This document shows positions 34,200-43,422 of a stretch of 64,000 nucleotides of DNA, in pieces. A program made the translations under genes and the position numbers. The notes beneath the pieces are model-generated. The model saw only the letters and a program-made list of their open reading frames with translations. It was not told where the DNA came from and made no database searches. Each line of letters begins with the position of its first letter. The first letter of the stretch is position 1. The stretch spans positions 1,736,001 to 1,800,000 of the forward strand of contig NZ_CP050497.1 in assembly GCF_018336815.1 (NCBI RefSeq), given 5' to 3'. Source of the DNA: Treponema vincentii (GTDB taxonomy: Bacteria > Spirochaetota > Spirochaetia > Treponematales > Treponemataceae).

Positions 34200-34230
34200 C
34201 GGCAGGTATTAAACTCTCCGTACAAATAAA
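34200..34230. repeat. Dispersed 31-bp repeat, copy 1
   Basis: CGGCAGGTATTAAACTCTCC and the following 11 bases match 46676-46706 at 27 of 31 positions. Both copies lie in gene-free DNA. No open reading frame explains the similarity. Confidence 0.6.
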
Positions 34231-34249
34231 CCTCAGGTACTCACCATAC

Positions 34250-35932
34250 TCATGTCAATCGAGGCAAAGAGGCTGCTGTCCGCTTGCGCTGAATATATGC
34301 CAGAGCCGCACAGCATACGCCAACTGCAAACGTCGCTGTCGAAAAGGCCAAGCGCCCTACTCCGGTTTCCGGCGCAATAACCGGTAGTCGTGCAAAAAAA
34401 TCCGCAGACGCAAAGATTATCCGATATGCAGCGTCCAATCCGTATCCAAGCAGCGGACTCGTGAACGGGAAGATAAGCGCAAGCGGAATGCAGATAAGCC
34501 CCGCTATGAGGAAAACCGAAACAAGCGGACTCACCACACATGAAGCAATTACCCCCGCCGCTGCGATATTCCCGATTGCAGAAATAACAATCGGGGCGGT
34601 AAAAAGCTGTGCGCCGACGGATGCGGAAATACTGCCTGCAAAAGCCGGAGGTATTTTTCCTGCCAAAAGACGGGCGCACGCATCGCCGAAGATGATGATG
34701 CCGGCGCATGCCCCATACGAAAGCATAAACCCAAGCATTATTGCTTCAGCGCCGGCGATTGCGATATGCACGGTTAGCATGGCGCATAGTACCGACAAAG
34801 GCGGCGGCTTTAAACCGAGTGCTTTTCCTGCAGCGGCGATACATACCATTCCCAATGCACGGTTCAACGAAGGCGCGGAGCCGGCAAACCATACAAATAG
34901 GAAAACCGCCGCAAGCGAAAACCATACTGCCCTGCTTTTATGCCCGAATACCCTACCCCCTTGCAGCGCCGCCATCCCGATTAATGAAAGATGCATCCCC
35001 GACAGCGCAAGGATATGGGCAAGACCGGCGTTGCGGAAAGCCGCGATGCATCCTGCCGGTAAGAACGCTTTATCGGCAGCAAGCAGCGCAAGCAAAAGTC
35101 CGCCCGCATCGCCCCAACCGTATAGCATCCGCATAAAAGCAAAGCGGAAAAACGCGCGGAGGCGGCTAAGCGGAGAATTCCATCCGAGAAACATCGGCTG
35201 CACCGGCTGCGCATAAAACACTGTTCCCGTTTTACCGAACTTTCCTTGAACTGCAAGCCGCATTCCGCGGACATAAAACCGGCATTCTTGCGGCTTTTGC
35301 AAATAGTCAGCAAAAGCCGCCGTACCGCGCAGCAACGGAATCGTCTTTTCGGATTGCTCCGCTTCGCCGATGCGGGTAATGTCTCCTGAATATGTTCCGC
35401 GGACAAGCGCTGCCGGAACAAAGAGCTGTATGACACCTGATGCGGAAAATTGTTCATTGCGGCCGGTGCTGCATGCAATCAGTTTAACCGGTATGCGATA
35501 ATAATCGGCACCCGTCGGCACAGGCTCTGCGGTTAATTCCGCAATAACCGTCCGTACCATATACAATGCTGCAAGTGTTTGAGGTGGGCGCTGTTCTCTT
35601 TGCAGAGCCAGCGCCGAATATGAGCCGATTGCAATTCCGGCAGCCGCACAAAGCGCAAACCGAACTGCAAATCGTACGCAATGCATAGGAATCGCAGTTC
35701 GGTGATTCCGGTCGTGCCGCTCTCGGTATTTTAAGTTTCGATGCAACAGCTTACCCGCTACGGATACCGCTATTAAAAACACCGATAGCACGCAGAATAA
35801 TAAAACCGCCGTCAAAAAGATAAACGATGTAATGAGACCGCCGATGTACGCAAACGCATAAAGCGTATAAAAAACAGCTGTCGATGCCGCAGCAAGAACC
35901 GTAACAGGCGGGACAATATGTCTACTATCCAT
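34250..35932 (-). CDS. ComEC/Rec2-family competence membrane protein
   Basis: 560 residues. Two to three N-terminal helices (about 8-60) lead to the OB-like DUF4131 region (about 115-250), then the Competence domain with GLAHILALSGMHLSLIGMAAL, SLNRALGMVCIAAAGKALGLKPPPLSVLCA and several further helices. ComEC forms the inner-membrane channel for DNA uptake. This protein ends after the membrane domain (YIQRKRTAASLPRLT) and lacks the C-terminal metallo-beta-lactamase domain of longer members, as many short ComEC homologues do. No other competence gene is nearby. Confidence 0.88.
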   Translation of the reverse strand: MDSRHIVPPVTVLAAASTAVFYTLYAFAYIGGLITSFIFLTAVLLFCVLSVFLIAVSVAGKLLHRNLKYRERHDRNHRTAIPMHCVRFAVRFALCAAAGIAIGSYSALALQREQRPPQTLAALYMVRTVIAELTAEPVPTGADYYRIPVKLIACSTGRNEQFSASGVIQLFVPAALVRGTYSGDITRIGEAEQSEKTIPLLRGTAAFADYLQKPQECRFYVRGMRLAVQGKFGKTGTVFYAQPVQPMFLGWNSPLSRLRAFFRFAFMRMLYGWGDAGGLLLALLAADKAFLPAGCIAAFRNAGLAHILALSGMHLSLIGMAALQGGRVFGHKSRAVWFSLAAVFLFVWFAGSAPSLNRALGMVCIAAAGKALGLKPPPLSVLCAMLTVHIAIAGAEAIMLGFMLSYGACAGIIIFGDACARLLAGKIPPAFAGSISASVGAQLFTAPIVISAIGNIAAAGVIASCVVSPLVSVFLIAGLICIPLALIFPFTSPLLGYGLDAAYRIIFASADFFARLPVIAPETGVGRLAFSTATFAVGVCCAALAYIQRKRTAASLPRLT

Positions 35933-36018
35933 ACAAACCTCTTACGATTCCTTATACGCCACGGTGTACAAAATGGCTAGAAATTACCGGCGTTTACGGT
36001 CTAAATATTCAAAAAACT

Positions 36019-37104
36019 TCAGTTTTTAGGAGTACCCTTTTGATTTGATATTTTTATATGATAGAGCGTATGATTTTCCGGATTTCCCTTAAATCGTATC
36101 TGCTGTTTTTGTACGGTATTAGTAAAGGAAAGAATGGAATGTTTAACAGCAGGACTCTTAAAAAGAGCTTCTGAAATAACAATCTCATTCGGAAGCGCAG
36201 TATTTTTTATATCAGCGGCAGTATTGACAGTCAAACCGACATAATTAAGCCGGTTATTCAACGTTGCCACCAGCGCGGAACCACTGTGCAAGCCCATTTT
36301 CATTTCCAGTTGTTCGTTTATCGACTTATTTTGAGAATGCTTCATCAACTGACGCAGCGCTTTCACCGCAGCTTGGAAAGCCTTACCGGAGTCGATAAAA
36401 GACGCCACAACAACATCATCGCTTTTCATAACCGGTACGCCGCAGCACTTTTCAATCGTACCAAAAAGAATCTTCACATACTCTTTTATCAATGAAAATG
36501 CTTTTTTATTGCCTAATGAAGCATAAAGTTTCGTCGAGTTCGTAATCTCCGCAAAGAGAATCGTTATATTTTTCAATGGAAGCGATTGATCACCGATAAG
36601 CACTTCGGAACTCATCAATTTACGATATAAATTATTTTGAATGATCTCAACACCCCGTACTGCATCGGGTGTATCCCATGTCCGATACTGCCCGTTCCGG
36701 ATATTTTTACCGATTTCAGCGATATAATTCAATCTAAACAGGGGATCAATCATCTTACAACGCGGATGAATTGAAAAGCATGCTTCGACATTGGTGTCGA
36801 GCATATTATCAAAGGCTTTATTGCAAACCGTACAAAAATTTTGAGACGAAGCACGATGAAGAGACGGCGCCTCATACGCGACATTTCCGCATGTGGGGCA
36901 ATGATAAATCCAGTCTAATATAAAAAATCCGTCGTAAACGCCTTGAATAAAAATATCCAATATATCTTCACGCGATATACCAAAGGCTTTACCGATTTCA
37001 TAAAGAGGAATATGAAAAAGCAAACGCTCCGATACATTCATCAAAAAAGCTGCAATCTTATCAGCTTCTTTTTGCTTCCCTTTACAGCGTAATTTCATGC
37101 TCAT
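36019..37104 (-). CDS. Class III nucleotidyl cyclase homology protein with zinc-ribbon-like region
   Basis: 361 residues. The first about 65 residues are helical. CPTCG (69-73) and CTVC (91-94) then form a likely zinc ribbon, and a cyclase homology domain spans about 178-350 (NITILFAEITNSTKLYASLG, GVPVMKSDDVVVASF, NYVGLTVNTAADIKN). Class III cyclases use two metal-binding Asp and an Asn/Arg pair. Here the first Asp position is Glu186, Asp229/230 is present, Asn294 is present, and the Arg position four residues on is Asp298. cAMP or cGMP synthesis is therefore doubtful; it may be a nucleotide sensor. Start ATG at 37104 follows GGAGAG. Confidence 0.8.
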   Translation of the reverse strand: MSMKLRCKGKQKEADKIAAFLMNVSERLLFHIPLYEIGKAFGISREDILDIFIQGVYDGFFILDWIYHCPTCGNVAYEAPSLHRASSQNFCTVCNKAFDNMLDTNVEACFSIHPRCKMIDPLFRLNYIAEIGKNIRNGQYRTWDTPDAVRGVEIIQNNLYRKLMSSEVLIGDQSLPLKNITILFAEITNSTKLYASLGNKKAFSLIKEYVKILFGTIEKCCGVPVMKSDDVVVASFIDSGKAFQAAVKALRQLMKHSQNKSINEQLEMKMGLHSGSALVATLNNRLNYVGLTVNTAADIKNTALPNEIVISEALFKSPAVKHSILSFTNTVQKQQIRFKGNPENHTLYHIKISNQKGTPKN

Positions 37105-37248
37105 AAGCTCTCCTTCCGATAAAAAACTCCATAATGAAAAGCAAGAGAAGTACGGAAAAACATGGCAGGTGGTGCGAAATAGTTTTATTTAACGCACCAT
37201 ACTAAACAGCCGGCTTTTAAAATAGTTATAAAAAATTTTAACAAATAT

Positions 37249-37278
37249 TTGACAAATCGTTTTTTTCCATGTTATAGT
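37249..37278 (+). promoter_or_regulatory. Promoter of the GntR / glycerol-ether-lipid operon
   Basis: TTGACA (37249-37254), 18-nt spacer, TATAGT (37273-37278). Transcription would start near 37285, immediately before the palindromic operator, giving a leader of about 47 nt. Confidence 0.65.
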
Positions 37279-37291
37279 AGATAAAGAATCG

Positions 37292-37304
37292 GTGGTATTA
37301 CCAC
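37292..37304 (+). promoter_or_regulatory. Palindromic GntR/FadR-type operator
   Basis: GTGGTATTACCAC is a perfect odd-centred palindrome containing TGGT...ACCA, the half-sites bound by FadR-subfamily GntR regulators. It overlaps the expected start of transcription and precedes a GntR gene by about 28 nt, so autoregulation is the simplest reading. Confidence 0.65.
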
Positions 37305-37331
37305 ACACTGATGTTATATATATGAGATTAC

Positions 37332-38150
37332 ATGAAAAAGAAAAAAAAAGCAACTGCCAAAAGTAATAAAGAACGCTTTATTGAACAGATGGAAACGCTG
37401 CTGTTGATGCACCTTATCCTTCCGGGAGAGCAGCTACCGCCCGAACGGGAATTGGCACAGCAGATGGGCGTCTCTCGGCCGGTGATTCACGAAGGCCTTT
37501 TGGAACTGGGGGCGCGAGGACTTATTTCCATTCGCCCGCGGCATGGCTGGATTGTCAATAACTTTACGGAAGAAGGCGCACTGCCGCTGCTTTCAAGTCT
37601 CTATCGTTTTTCTGCGCCTCAGTCTGCCTCGCGTATCGATGCCGATTTGGAAGAAGTCCGCAGGATGATTTTGAAAAAATCGTTGCAGCAGTATTTTGAT
37701 TCCGATACGGCGCAGCAGCAAGCGGATTCGCTGCTCATTGAGAAATTACATAAGATACACGGAGAAGAGCAAAAAAAGCTCGGCGCTGCCTTAAAGCCTG
37801 CCGAAATACGGCGGTTGACCGAATTGGATTTTCTTTTTTATCGCGCAATTATTGAGGCAGGCGGTAATATCGTTTTTCTCCTGCTTTTTAACTCGGCACG
37901 GGAAATCTATCATCAAAAACTGGAGCTGTTTTTTACTGAAAATATCGGGAGCATCCGGACAGCCGCAGCCTTAAAATCTCGGTTGATTACTTATATCTCG
38001 AACAATGAGCGGAATGAAGCGCTCACTTTATTGGAAGAAATGATTTCGACGAATGCATACATTAGACCTATTCACGCGAAAACTGACGGACAGAAAAATC
38101 CGCCGATTATGGAGGAGCATCATTATGAAGCAGTATCTTCAAAAGCTTGA
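37332..38150 (+). CDS. GntR family (FadR subfamily) transcriptional regulator
   Basis: 272 residues. A very basic start (MKKKKKATAKSNKERF) precedes the winged helix with LPGEQLPPERELAQQMGVSRPVIHEGLLELGARGLISIRPRHGWIVN (about 36-82). The C-terminal FCD-type helical effector domain spans about 110-245. FCD proteins usually sense organic acids or fatty-acyl compounds. It overlaps the downstream flavoprotein gene by 26 nt and is led by a palindromic site matching its expected half-sites, so it probably controls this operon in response to a metabolite of glycerol phosphate or lipid metabolism. Confidence 0.92.
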   Translation: MKKKKKATAKSNKERFIEQMETLLLMHLILPGEQLPPERELAQQMGVSRPVIHEGLLELGARGLISIRPRHGWIVNNFTEEGALPLLSSLYRFSAPQSASRIDADLEEVRRMILKKSLQQYFDSDTAQQQADSLLIEKLHKIHGEEQKKLGAALKPAEIRRLTELDFLFYRAIIEAGGNIVFLLLFNSAREIYHQKLELFFTENIGSIRTAAALKSRLITYISNNERNEALTLLEEMISTNAYIRPIHAKTDGQKNPPIMEEHHYEAVSSKA

Positions 38151-39879
38151 GCGGAAGATAAAGGCACGGTATCCGCAGCTGAAGCTTTCGGCGGAATGGG
38201 ACGGTCGCTCGGTGATACTGACCGGAGACGCTCCTACTGTTGAAGAACGGTACGCCGTCGGCGCTTTTTTTGCAAAAAGATGCAAACATCAGCGCGGATA
38301 CAAGGGCTTGGTCAACGATATAACCGTCGCAGGAAAGGCTGAGCCGCCGATGCGGATACCGGAAGTGCGGGACAATCTTTTAGCGGGCAAGACATTCGAT
38401 ATCGTGATTATCGGCGCCGGTGTTGTCGGATGCGCAATCGCACGGGAGCTGTCCCGCTATGATTTAACAATCGCTGTTCTCGAAAAAGAGTGCGATTGCG
38501 CAATGCAGGCATCCTCCCGCAACGACGGTATGATCCATCCCGGCTTTGCAGACAGTCCTTCAAAGATAAAAGGCAAACTGAACACGCGCGGCAACCGTCT
38601 GTACCGCAAGCTCGACAAAGAACTCGGCTTTCAAACCGACTGGCCGGGCAGTTTTATGCTGTTTAACACTCCGTTTCTGAAACCTCTTGTGCCTTTTATG
38701 CACCGACGGGCAGCAAAAAACGGTGTTGACGGACGGATCGGTTATATGAATAAAAAAACGATACAAAACATGGAACCGAACCTGAGTACGGAATACTACG
38801 GCGGTTTTTGGATGCCCTATTCCGGCATTGCCTCGCCTTTTAAGGTAACAATCGCCTTTGCGGAAAATGCAGCGGCAAACGGGGTATCATTTTTCTTTGA
38901 AACCGCCATAATCGGCTTTGACAAAACAAACGAATTGATTTCGGCAGTGCGCACAAACCGCGGTACGCTGAACACCCGCCTCGTCATCAATGCAGCGGGC
39001 GTATGGTCGGATAAAATTGCGGAGTTTGCCGGAGACCGTTTCTTTTCCATTCATCCGCGAAAGGGTATGGATATCATCCTCGATAAAAAGAAAAAGGGAA
39101 TGCAGCATACCATTATCGGAAAACCCAATCTCTTTAACTCTTCAAAACAGCATTCAAAAGGCGGCGGAATTATCCCTTGTATAGAAGGAAATATCCTCGT
39201 CGGGCCGACTGCGCATGAAGTATATGACCGCGAAGACTACGGTACCGATTCGGAGGACGAACACGCCTTGCTTGAGCAAATGGCTATGAATAAAACGCTT
39301 TCGCGGGGTGATGTCATCACGTATTACAGCGGTATCCGTGCCGCGACATGGGAGGAAGACTTTATTGTTGAAGCATCCGAAAAGGTACCCAACTTGATTC
39401 ATGCGGCGGGCATTCAATCGCCGGGGTTTGCTTCCGCTCCGGCAATCGCAGAAGATATTGCAGCTCTTGCACTCCGGCGCTTTCCTGCCGTTCTCAAAGA
39501 AAAACCGGAGTTTATACCGCGCCGCGCTGCCCCCTGCGAAACTGCCTCTATGCACGATGCCGAGCGGCATACCCTTATCAAACGGGATCCGCTCTACGGG
39601 AAAATTATCTGCCGCTGCGAGCAAATCTCCGAGGGGGAGATACGGGATGCGGTACGGAGCTGCCGTGCGCTCGGCATGCAGAATATCAGCCTTGATGCGG
39701 TAAAACGCCGATGCCGAGCCGGAATGGGGCGCTGCCACGGCGGTTTTTGTACGCCGCGGGTAATGGAAATTATCAATAGGGAAGCCGGAATTCCGCTTGA
39801 GCGCATTACCAAAAAAGGCGGCTCGTCGTATATACTGAACAGCCCGCTGTCGGCAGGCGAAGGAAAGGCGGCATTATGA
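38125..39879 (+). CDS. FAD-dependent glycerol-3-phosphate-dehydrogenase-like oxidoreductase with BFD-like Fe-S domain
   Basis: 584 residues from the ATG at 38125, chosen for the GGAGG nine to ten bases upstream. Residues 1-80 resemble a small BON-like alpha/beta module. The DAO-type flavin domain starts at FDIVIIGAGVVGCAIARELSRYD, with the adenine-binding ECDCAMQASSRNDGMIH and a later GPTAHEVYDREDYG. The C-terminal BFD-like domain has CRC near 495 and CRAGMGRCHGGFC, giving the four cysteines for a [2Fe-2S] cluster. This is the GlpA layout; it would oxidise glycerol-3-phosphate to DHAP. The downstream ATGA overlap couples it to the next flavoprotein. Confidence 0.88.
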   Translation: MKQYLQKLERKIKARYPQLKLSAEWDGRSVILTGDAPTVEERYAVGAFFAKRCKHQRGYKGLVNDITVAGKAEPPMRIPEVRDNLLAGKTFDIVIIGAGVVGCAIARELSRYDLTIAVLEKECDCAMQASSRNDGMIHPGFADSPSKIKGKLNTRGNRLYRKLDKELGFQTDWPGSFMLFNTPFLKPLVPFMHRRAAKNGVDGRIGYMNKKTIQNMEPNLSTEYYGGFWMPYSGIASPFKVTIAFAENAAANGVSFFFETAIIGFDKTNELISAVRTNRGTLNTRLVINAAGVWSDKIAEFAGDRFFSIHPRKGMDIILDKKKKGMQHTIIGKPNLFNSSKQHSKGGGIIPCIEGNILVGPTAHEVYDREDYGTDSEDEHALLEQMAMNKTLSRGDVITYYSGIRAATWEEDFIVEASEKVPNLIHAAGIQSPGFASAPAIAEDIAALALRRFPAVLKEKPEFIPRRAAPCETASMHDAERHTLIKRDPLYGKIICRCEQISEGEIRDAVRSCRALGMQNISLDAVKRRCRAGMGRCHGGFCTPRVMEIINREAGIPLERITKKGGSSYILNSPLSAGEGKAAL

Positions 39880-41711
39880 AACGTTTTTACGATATTATCG
39901 TGATTGGAGCAGGGCCTGCCGGTATGGCTGCCGCCCTTGCCGCCGCCGAAAAATCTCCCGAATGCAGCATCGCGCTCATCGAGCGGGAAGAGCATATCGG
40001 GGGCATTTTAAAGCAGTGCATTCACGACGGCTTCGGACTCATCCGGTTTAAGGAGCGGTTAACCGGTCCCGAATATGCGTGGCGGTACCGCGATATGCTC
40101 GCTCAAAAATCCAACATCGACATATATGTATCCACCTTTGTTATCCGTATCGAACGGAAAATCGGCGGCGGCTTTGATTTGACTTTTACCAATCCGCAGA
40201 ACGGTATTTTTAACCTTTCCTGCACGGCGCTCATTTCCGCAACGGGCTGCAGAGAACGCACCGACCGGCAGGTATTTATCCACGGCGACCGGCCTTCGGG
40301 GGTATTCACCGCGGGGCAGGCGCAAGCCTTTATCAACCTAAAGGGATACCTTCCCGGCAAGCGGTTTGTCATTTTGGGCAGCGGCGACATCGGACTCATT
40401 ATGGCGCGGCGGCTCACCCTCGAAACCGCACGCATCGGCGGCAGTGTAGAGGGCGTCTACGAAGTAAAAAGCGAACCGTCGGGGCTGACCCGCAATATCG
40501 TGCAATGCCTCGAAGACTACGGTATTCCGCTCCACCTTTCTACGACGGTGAGCGCCTTGCACGGGGCAGGACGCTTGGAGGGCGTAACCGTTACGCAGGT
40601 CGATAAGCAGATGCAGCCGCTCGCCGGTACGGATCGGTACATTCCCTGCGACACGCTCATTTTAAGCGTCGGGCTCATCCCCGAAAACGATATCCTCGAC
40701 AGCCTTGCACCGAACATGGATGCACGGACAAAGGGACCGCAGGTTAATCAGTATATGGAAACAACCGTACCGGGGCTTTTCTCCTGCGGAAACGCCCTAC
40801 ACGTAAACGACCTCGTGGACTATGTTTCGGAGTCGGGCAGCATTGCGGGAGAACGGGCAGCTTTACTCTGCAGCGGAACGCCGTTTGAAGGAAATGCCGC
40901 CGAGGGCAGAAATCCGGCAACTGAATACTGCTCGCCGGAGCTTGCAAGGATTGAACCCTTCGCTACGGAAATGCAACCGGCTGCGCTACGCAAAAACTCT
41001 GCTGAAATTCCGATCAGCGCAGATAAAACGCTCTTGTATCAAACCCCCGCCCGCATCGCACCGGATGGAAAACCGGCGGTGTTGTACTTCCGCTCTGCAG
41101 CACAGCGGGAGCACGCCGTATTAACTATTACTGCGGAAACAAAAACAGACTCAACAATTCTCTTCAAAAAAAACATACCGGTCGTTAAAACCGCCGGAGA
41201 TGGAGCGAATTATAATGGAGACTGCATCGATACCGGCATATACGCAGCGCCTGTCCGTTTCGCTGACGAACGCAGAGCCGGCTTATCGGGCAAAGGAGGC
41301 GGAATGACCAAAAAGCTGATTTGTATTGCGTGTCCGCGCGGCTGTCATTTAACCGTGACAACTGGCGATACACCGGATACAATGGAAGTAAGCGGAAACA
41401 GCTGTCCTAAAGGAGTTGTCTACGGCAAACAGGAAGCGCTGTGTCCTATGAGAACGCTCACTACTACCGTTGCCTGTCAGTCGGCTCGGCATAATGGAGA
41501 AACGACAGGATTCGGTGCGCCTGAGTTTATTCGCCTGCCGGTAAAAACCGGATGCGAAATTCCGCTTGAGGAGATGAAATCTATGATAGAAAAAATCCGC
41601 AGTATTACCGCCTCCGCGCCGGTGCGGTACGGCGACTGTCTTGCGCAGCTTACCGCTGAAAACGGGACGAAAATACCGATACTCGCCTGTGCAAGTACGG
41701 AGGCTGAATGA
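39876..41711 (+). CDS. Pyridine-nucleotide-type FAD oxidoreductase fused to DUF1667
   Basis: 611 residues. The N-terminal FAD fold begins FYDIIVIGAGPAGMAAALAAAEK. A second nucleotide-binding GxGxxG-like loop is LPGKRFVILGSGDIGLIMARRL, and the flavin-closing segment is GLFSCGNALHVNDLVDYVSESGS. After about residue 350 comes a linker, and from about 476 the cysteine-rich DUF1667 module (LICIACPRGCHLTVTT, SCPKGVVYG, CPMRTLTT). In many Firmicutes these are two separate genes next to glpA; here they are one chain, although an internal ATG at 41304 could give DUF1667 alone. It probably passes electrons from the upstream dehydrogenase. Overlaps both neighbours by ATGA. Confidence 0.88.
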   Translation: MKRFYDIIVIGAGPAGMAAALAAAEKSPECSIALIEREEHIGGILKQCIHDGFGLIRFKERLTGPEYAWRYRDMLAQKSNIDIYVSTFVIRIERKIGGGFDLTFTNPQNGIFNLSCTALISATGCRERTDRQVFIHGDRPSGVFTAGQAQAFINLKGYLPGKRFVILGSGDIGLIMARRLTLETARIGGSVEGVYEVKSEPSGLTRNIVQCLEDYGIPLHLSTTVSALHGAGRLEGVTVTQVDKQMQPLAGTDRYIPCDTLILSVGLIPENDILDSLAPNMDARTKGPQVNQYMETTVPGLFSCGNALHVNDLVDYVSESGSIAGERAALLCSGTPFEGNAAEGRNPATEYCSPELARIEPFATEMQPAALRKNSAEIPISADKTLLYQTPARIAPDGKPAVLYFRSAAQREHAVLTITAETKTDSTILFKKNIPVVKTAGDGANYNGDCIDTGIYAAPVRFADERRAGLSGKGGGMTKKLICIACPRGCHLTVTTGDTPDTMEVSGNSCPKGVVYGKQEALCPMRTLTTTVACQSARHNGETTGFGAPEFIRLPVKTGCEIPLEEMKSMIEKIRSITASAPVRYGDCLAQLTAENGTKIPILACASTEAE

Positions 41712-43264
41712 TTATGACCAACCAATCGACGATTATCTCAATTGACTGCGGGACCCAGAGCTTGCGTGTTATCATCTTTGGAGAGGATGGTTCGGTGCTC
41801 GCAAAGAAACAGATTATGTATAAACCGTGCGTCAGTCCGCGGCCGGGATGGGCGGAACAAGACCCTGAAGTGTGGTGGGGCGCACTCTGCACGGGGGTAA
41901 CTGCGCTTAAAACCGGCCATCCGGATTTACTCGCCCGCGCAAAAGGCATCGGGATAACCGCCCAGAGGGACACGGTTATCCTCATCGGGAAAGGCGGAAA
42001 CGTATTGCGCCCTGCAATCACATGGCTCGATACCCGAAAGGCACGCGGCCGGTATCATCCGAATTTCATTATGAAGGCTGCGTTAAAAGCAGTCGATTAC
42101 TACGAAAAAATCATGCATTCCCAAAGCGACGGTCAGTGCAACTGGATACAGGAGAATGAACCCGAAATTTGGAAGAAGACATGGCGGGTACTGATGGTAT
42201 CGGGCTATCTGCAATACCGGCTTACGGGAATTGCTGCCGATTCGCCTTCTTCGCTGGTCGGACACATTCCCTTTGATCATAAAAAACAAAAGTGGGCATC
42301 CCCCGGACACATCACGGCAAAGATATTTCCGATAGACGATGATAAAAAATGCAGCGTTGTGCAAAGCGGGAAAGAGATCGGACGAGTTTCGGCACAAGGA
42401 GCGCTGGAAACGGGGCTACCCGCCGGTATACCGGTTATCGCCTGCGGCAGTGATAAGGCATGTGAAACGCTCGGTATGGGATGCCTCGATGCGAAAACGG
42501 CCTCTCTCAGTTTCGGCACAACGGCGACGGTAGAAATATGCACCGACCGCTACACGGAACCTATTCGCTTTCTACCTGCATACAGCGCCGCCTATCCAGG
42601 GCGTTGGGTACCGGAAATCGAAATATTCCGCGGCTACTGGATGATCAGCTGGTTTAAGGACGAGCTCGGCTATGAAGAACGAGCAAAGGCGACGGCAACC
42701 GGTATTATTCCGGAGCAAATTATGGATCGCCTCCTCGACTCCTCACCACCCGGCTGCTACGGACTGATGCTGCAACCGTATTGGGGAGCAAGCCTTAAAG
42801 ACCATTACGCAAAAGGCTCGATGATCGGGTTCGGCGACGTACACGGACGGCACGCAATATACCGCGCAATCGTCGAGGGGCTCGCCTACTCACTGCGGGA
42901 AGGGTTGGAGCAACTGCAACGGCAAAGCGGGGTTCCCGTACAAAGGGTTGCCGTTTCGGGCGGCGCCTCGCAGAGCGACCGTATCTGCGGCATCACGGCG
43001 GATATTTTAAACAAACCGCTTGTCCGCGGTGCGACAACGGAAACTTCCGCACTGGGCGCCGCGATCTTAACGGCGTACGGAACGGGGTGTTATTCCAGTA
43101 TCGAAGAAAGCGCCAAAAATATGGTTCATATCACGCAGGAATTCATCCCCTCACCGGATAACCGCGAATTATATGATGAACTCTATAAAATATACACGCA
43201 GATATATCCTATCCTCAAGCACGTATATAAACGGATACGGGAAGTAACCGGTTATCCGTCATGA
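41708..43264 (+). CDS. FGGY-family carbohydrate kinase (glycerol-kinase-like)
   Basis: 518 residues with both FGGY ATPase-fold halves: SIDCGTQSLRVIIFGEDGSV at the N-terminus, WLDTRKAR near 108, SFGTTATVEI near 275, and the second half with AVSGGASQSDRICGITADIL and a following TSALGAAILTAYGTG. Translation is coupled to the upstream gene by ATGA. Operon context with two glycerol-3-phosphate-dehydrogenase-like proteins argues for glycerol, or possibly dihydroxyacetone, as substrate. The sequence alone also allows xylulokinase-like specificity, so no gene symbol is given. Confidence 0.85.
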   Translation: MIMTNQSTIISIDCGTQSLRVIIFGEDGSVLAKKQIMYKPCVSPRPGWAEQDPEVWWGALCTGVTALKTGHPDLLARAKGIGITAQRDTVILIGKGGNVLRPAITWLDTRKARGRYHPNFIMKAALKAVDYYEKIMHSQSDGQCNWIQENEPEIWKKTWRVLMVSGYLQYRLTGIAADSPSSLVGHIPFDHKKQKWASPGHITAKIFPIDDDKKCSVVQSGKEIGRVSAQGALETGLPAGIPVIACGSDKACETLGMGCLDAKTASLSFGTTATVEICTDRYTEPIRFLPAYSAAYPGRWVPEIEIFRGYWMISWFKDELGYEERAKATATGIIPEQIMDRLLDSSPPGCYGLMLQPYWGASLKDHYAKGSMIGFGDVHGRHAIYRAIVEGLAYSLREGLEQLQRQSGVPVQRVAVSGGASQSDRICGITADILNKPLVRGATTETSALGAAILTAYGTGCYSSIEESAKNMVHITQEFIPSPDNRELYDELYKIYTQIYPILKHVYKRIREVTGYPS

Positions 43265-43402
43265 GGGCATCTCTAAAAACATGGTTAGATTTTTAGAGAT
43301 GCCCGACGAGTTTTGAGATAAGTCTTTGTTTTGTAATGACTTATCTCAAAACATCGCAGTTAAATCTAAGGAAACTGTCCAAAAACTGAAGTTTTTGGAC
43401 AG
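43265..43402 (+). repeat. Three consecutive perfect hairpins between kinase and AGPS-like genes
   Basis: Stem 1: 43265-43279 with 43290-43304 (15 bp, GGGCATCTCTAAAAA arm). Stem 2: 43310-43324 with 43338-43352 (15 bp, GTTTTGAGATAAGTC arm). Stem 3: 43375-43387 with 43390-43402 (13 bp, CTGTCCAAAAACT arm). None has a typical trailing U-run on the plus strand, so they may be RNA-stability or processing elements, or repeat insertions; stem 1 recurs at 62913-62952. Confidence 0.85.
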
Positions 43403-43422
43403 ACTCGTAATAGGAGATAAAT

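Noticed and set aside
34461-35216. A 251-codon plus-strand frame antisense to comEC
   Set aside because: Composition follows the third-codon bias of comEC on the other strand; no start context and no family resemblance.
43265-43402. Three hairpins as a CRISPR or riboswitch
   Set aside because: The three stems differ in sequence and there is no repeat-spacer pattern; I recognise no riboswitch core.
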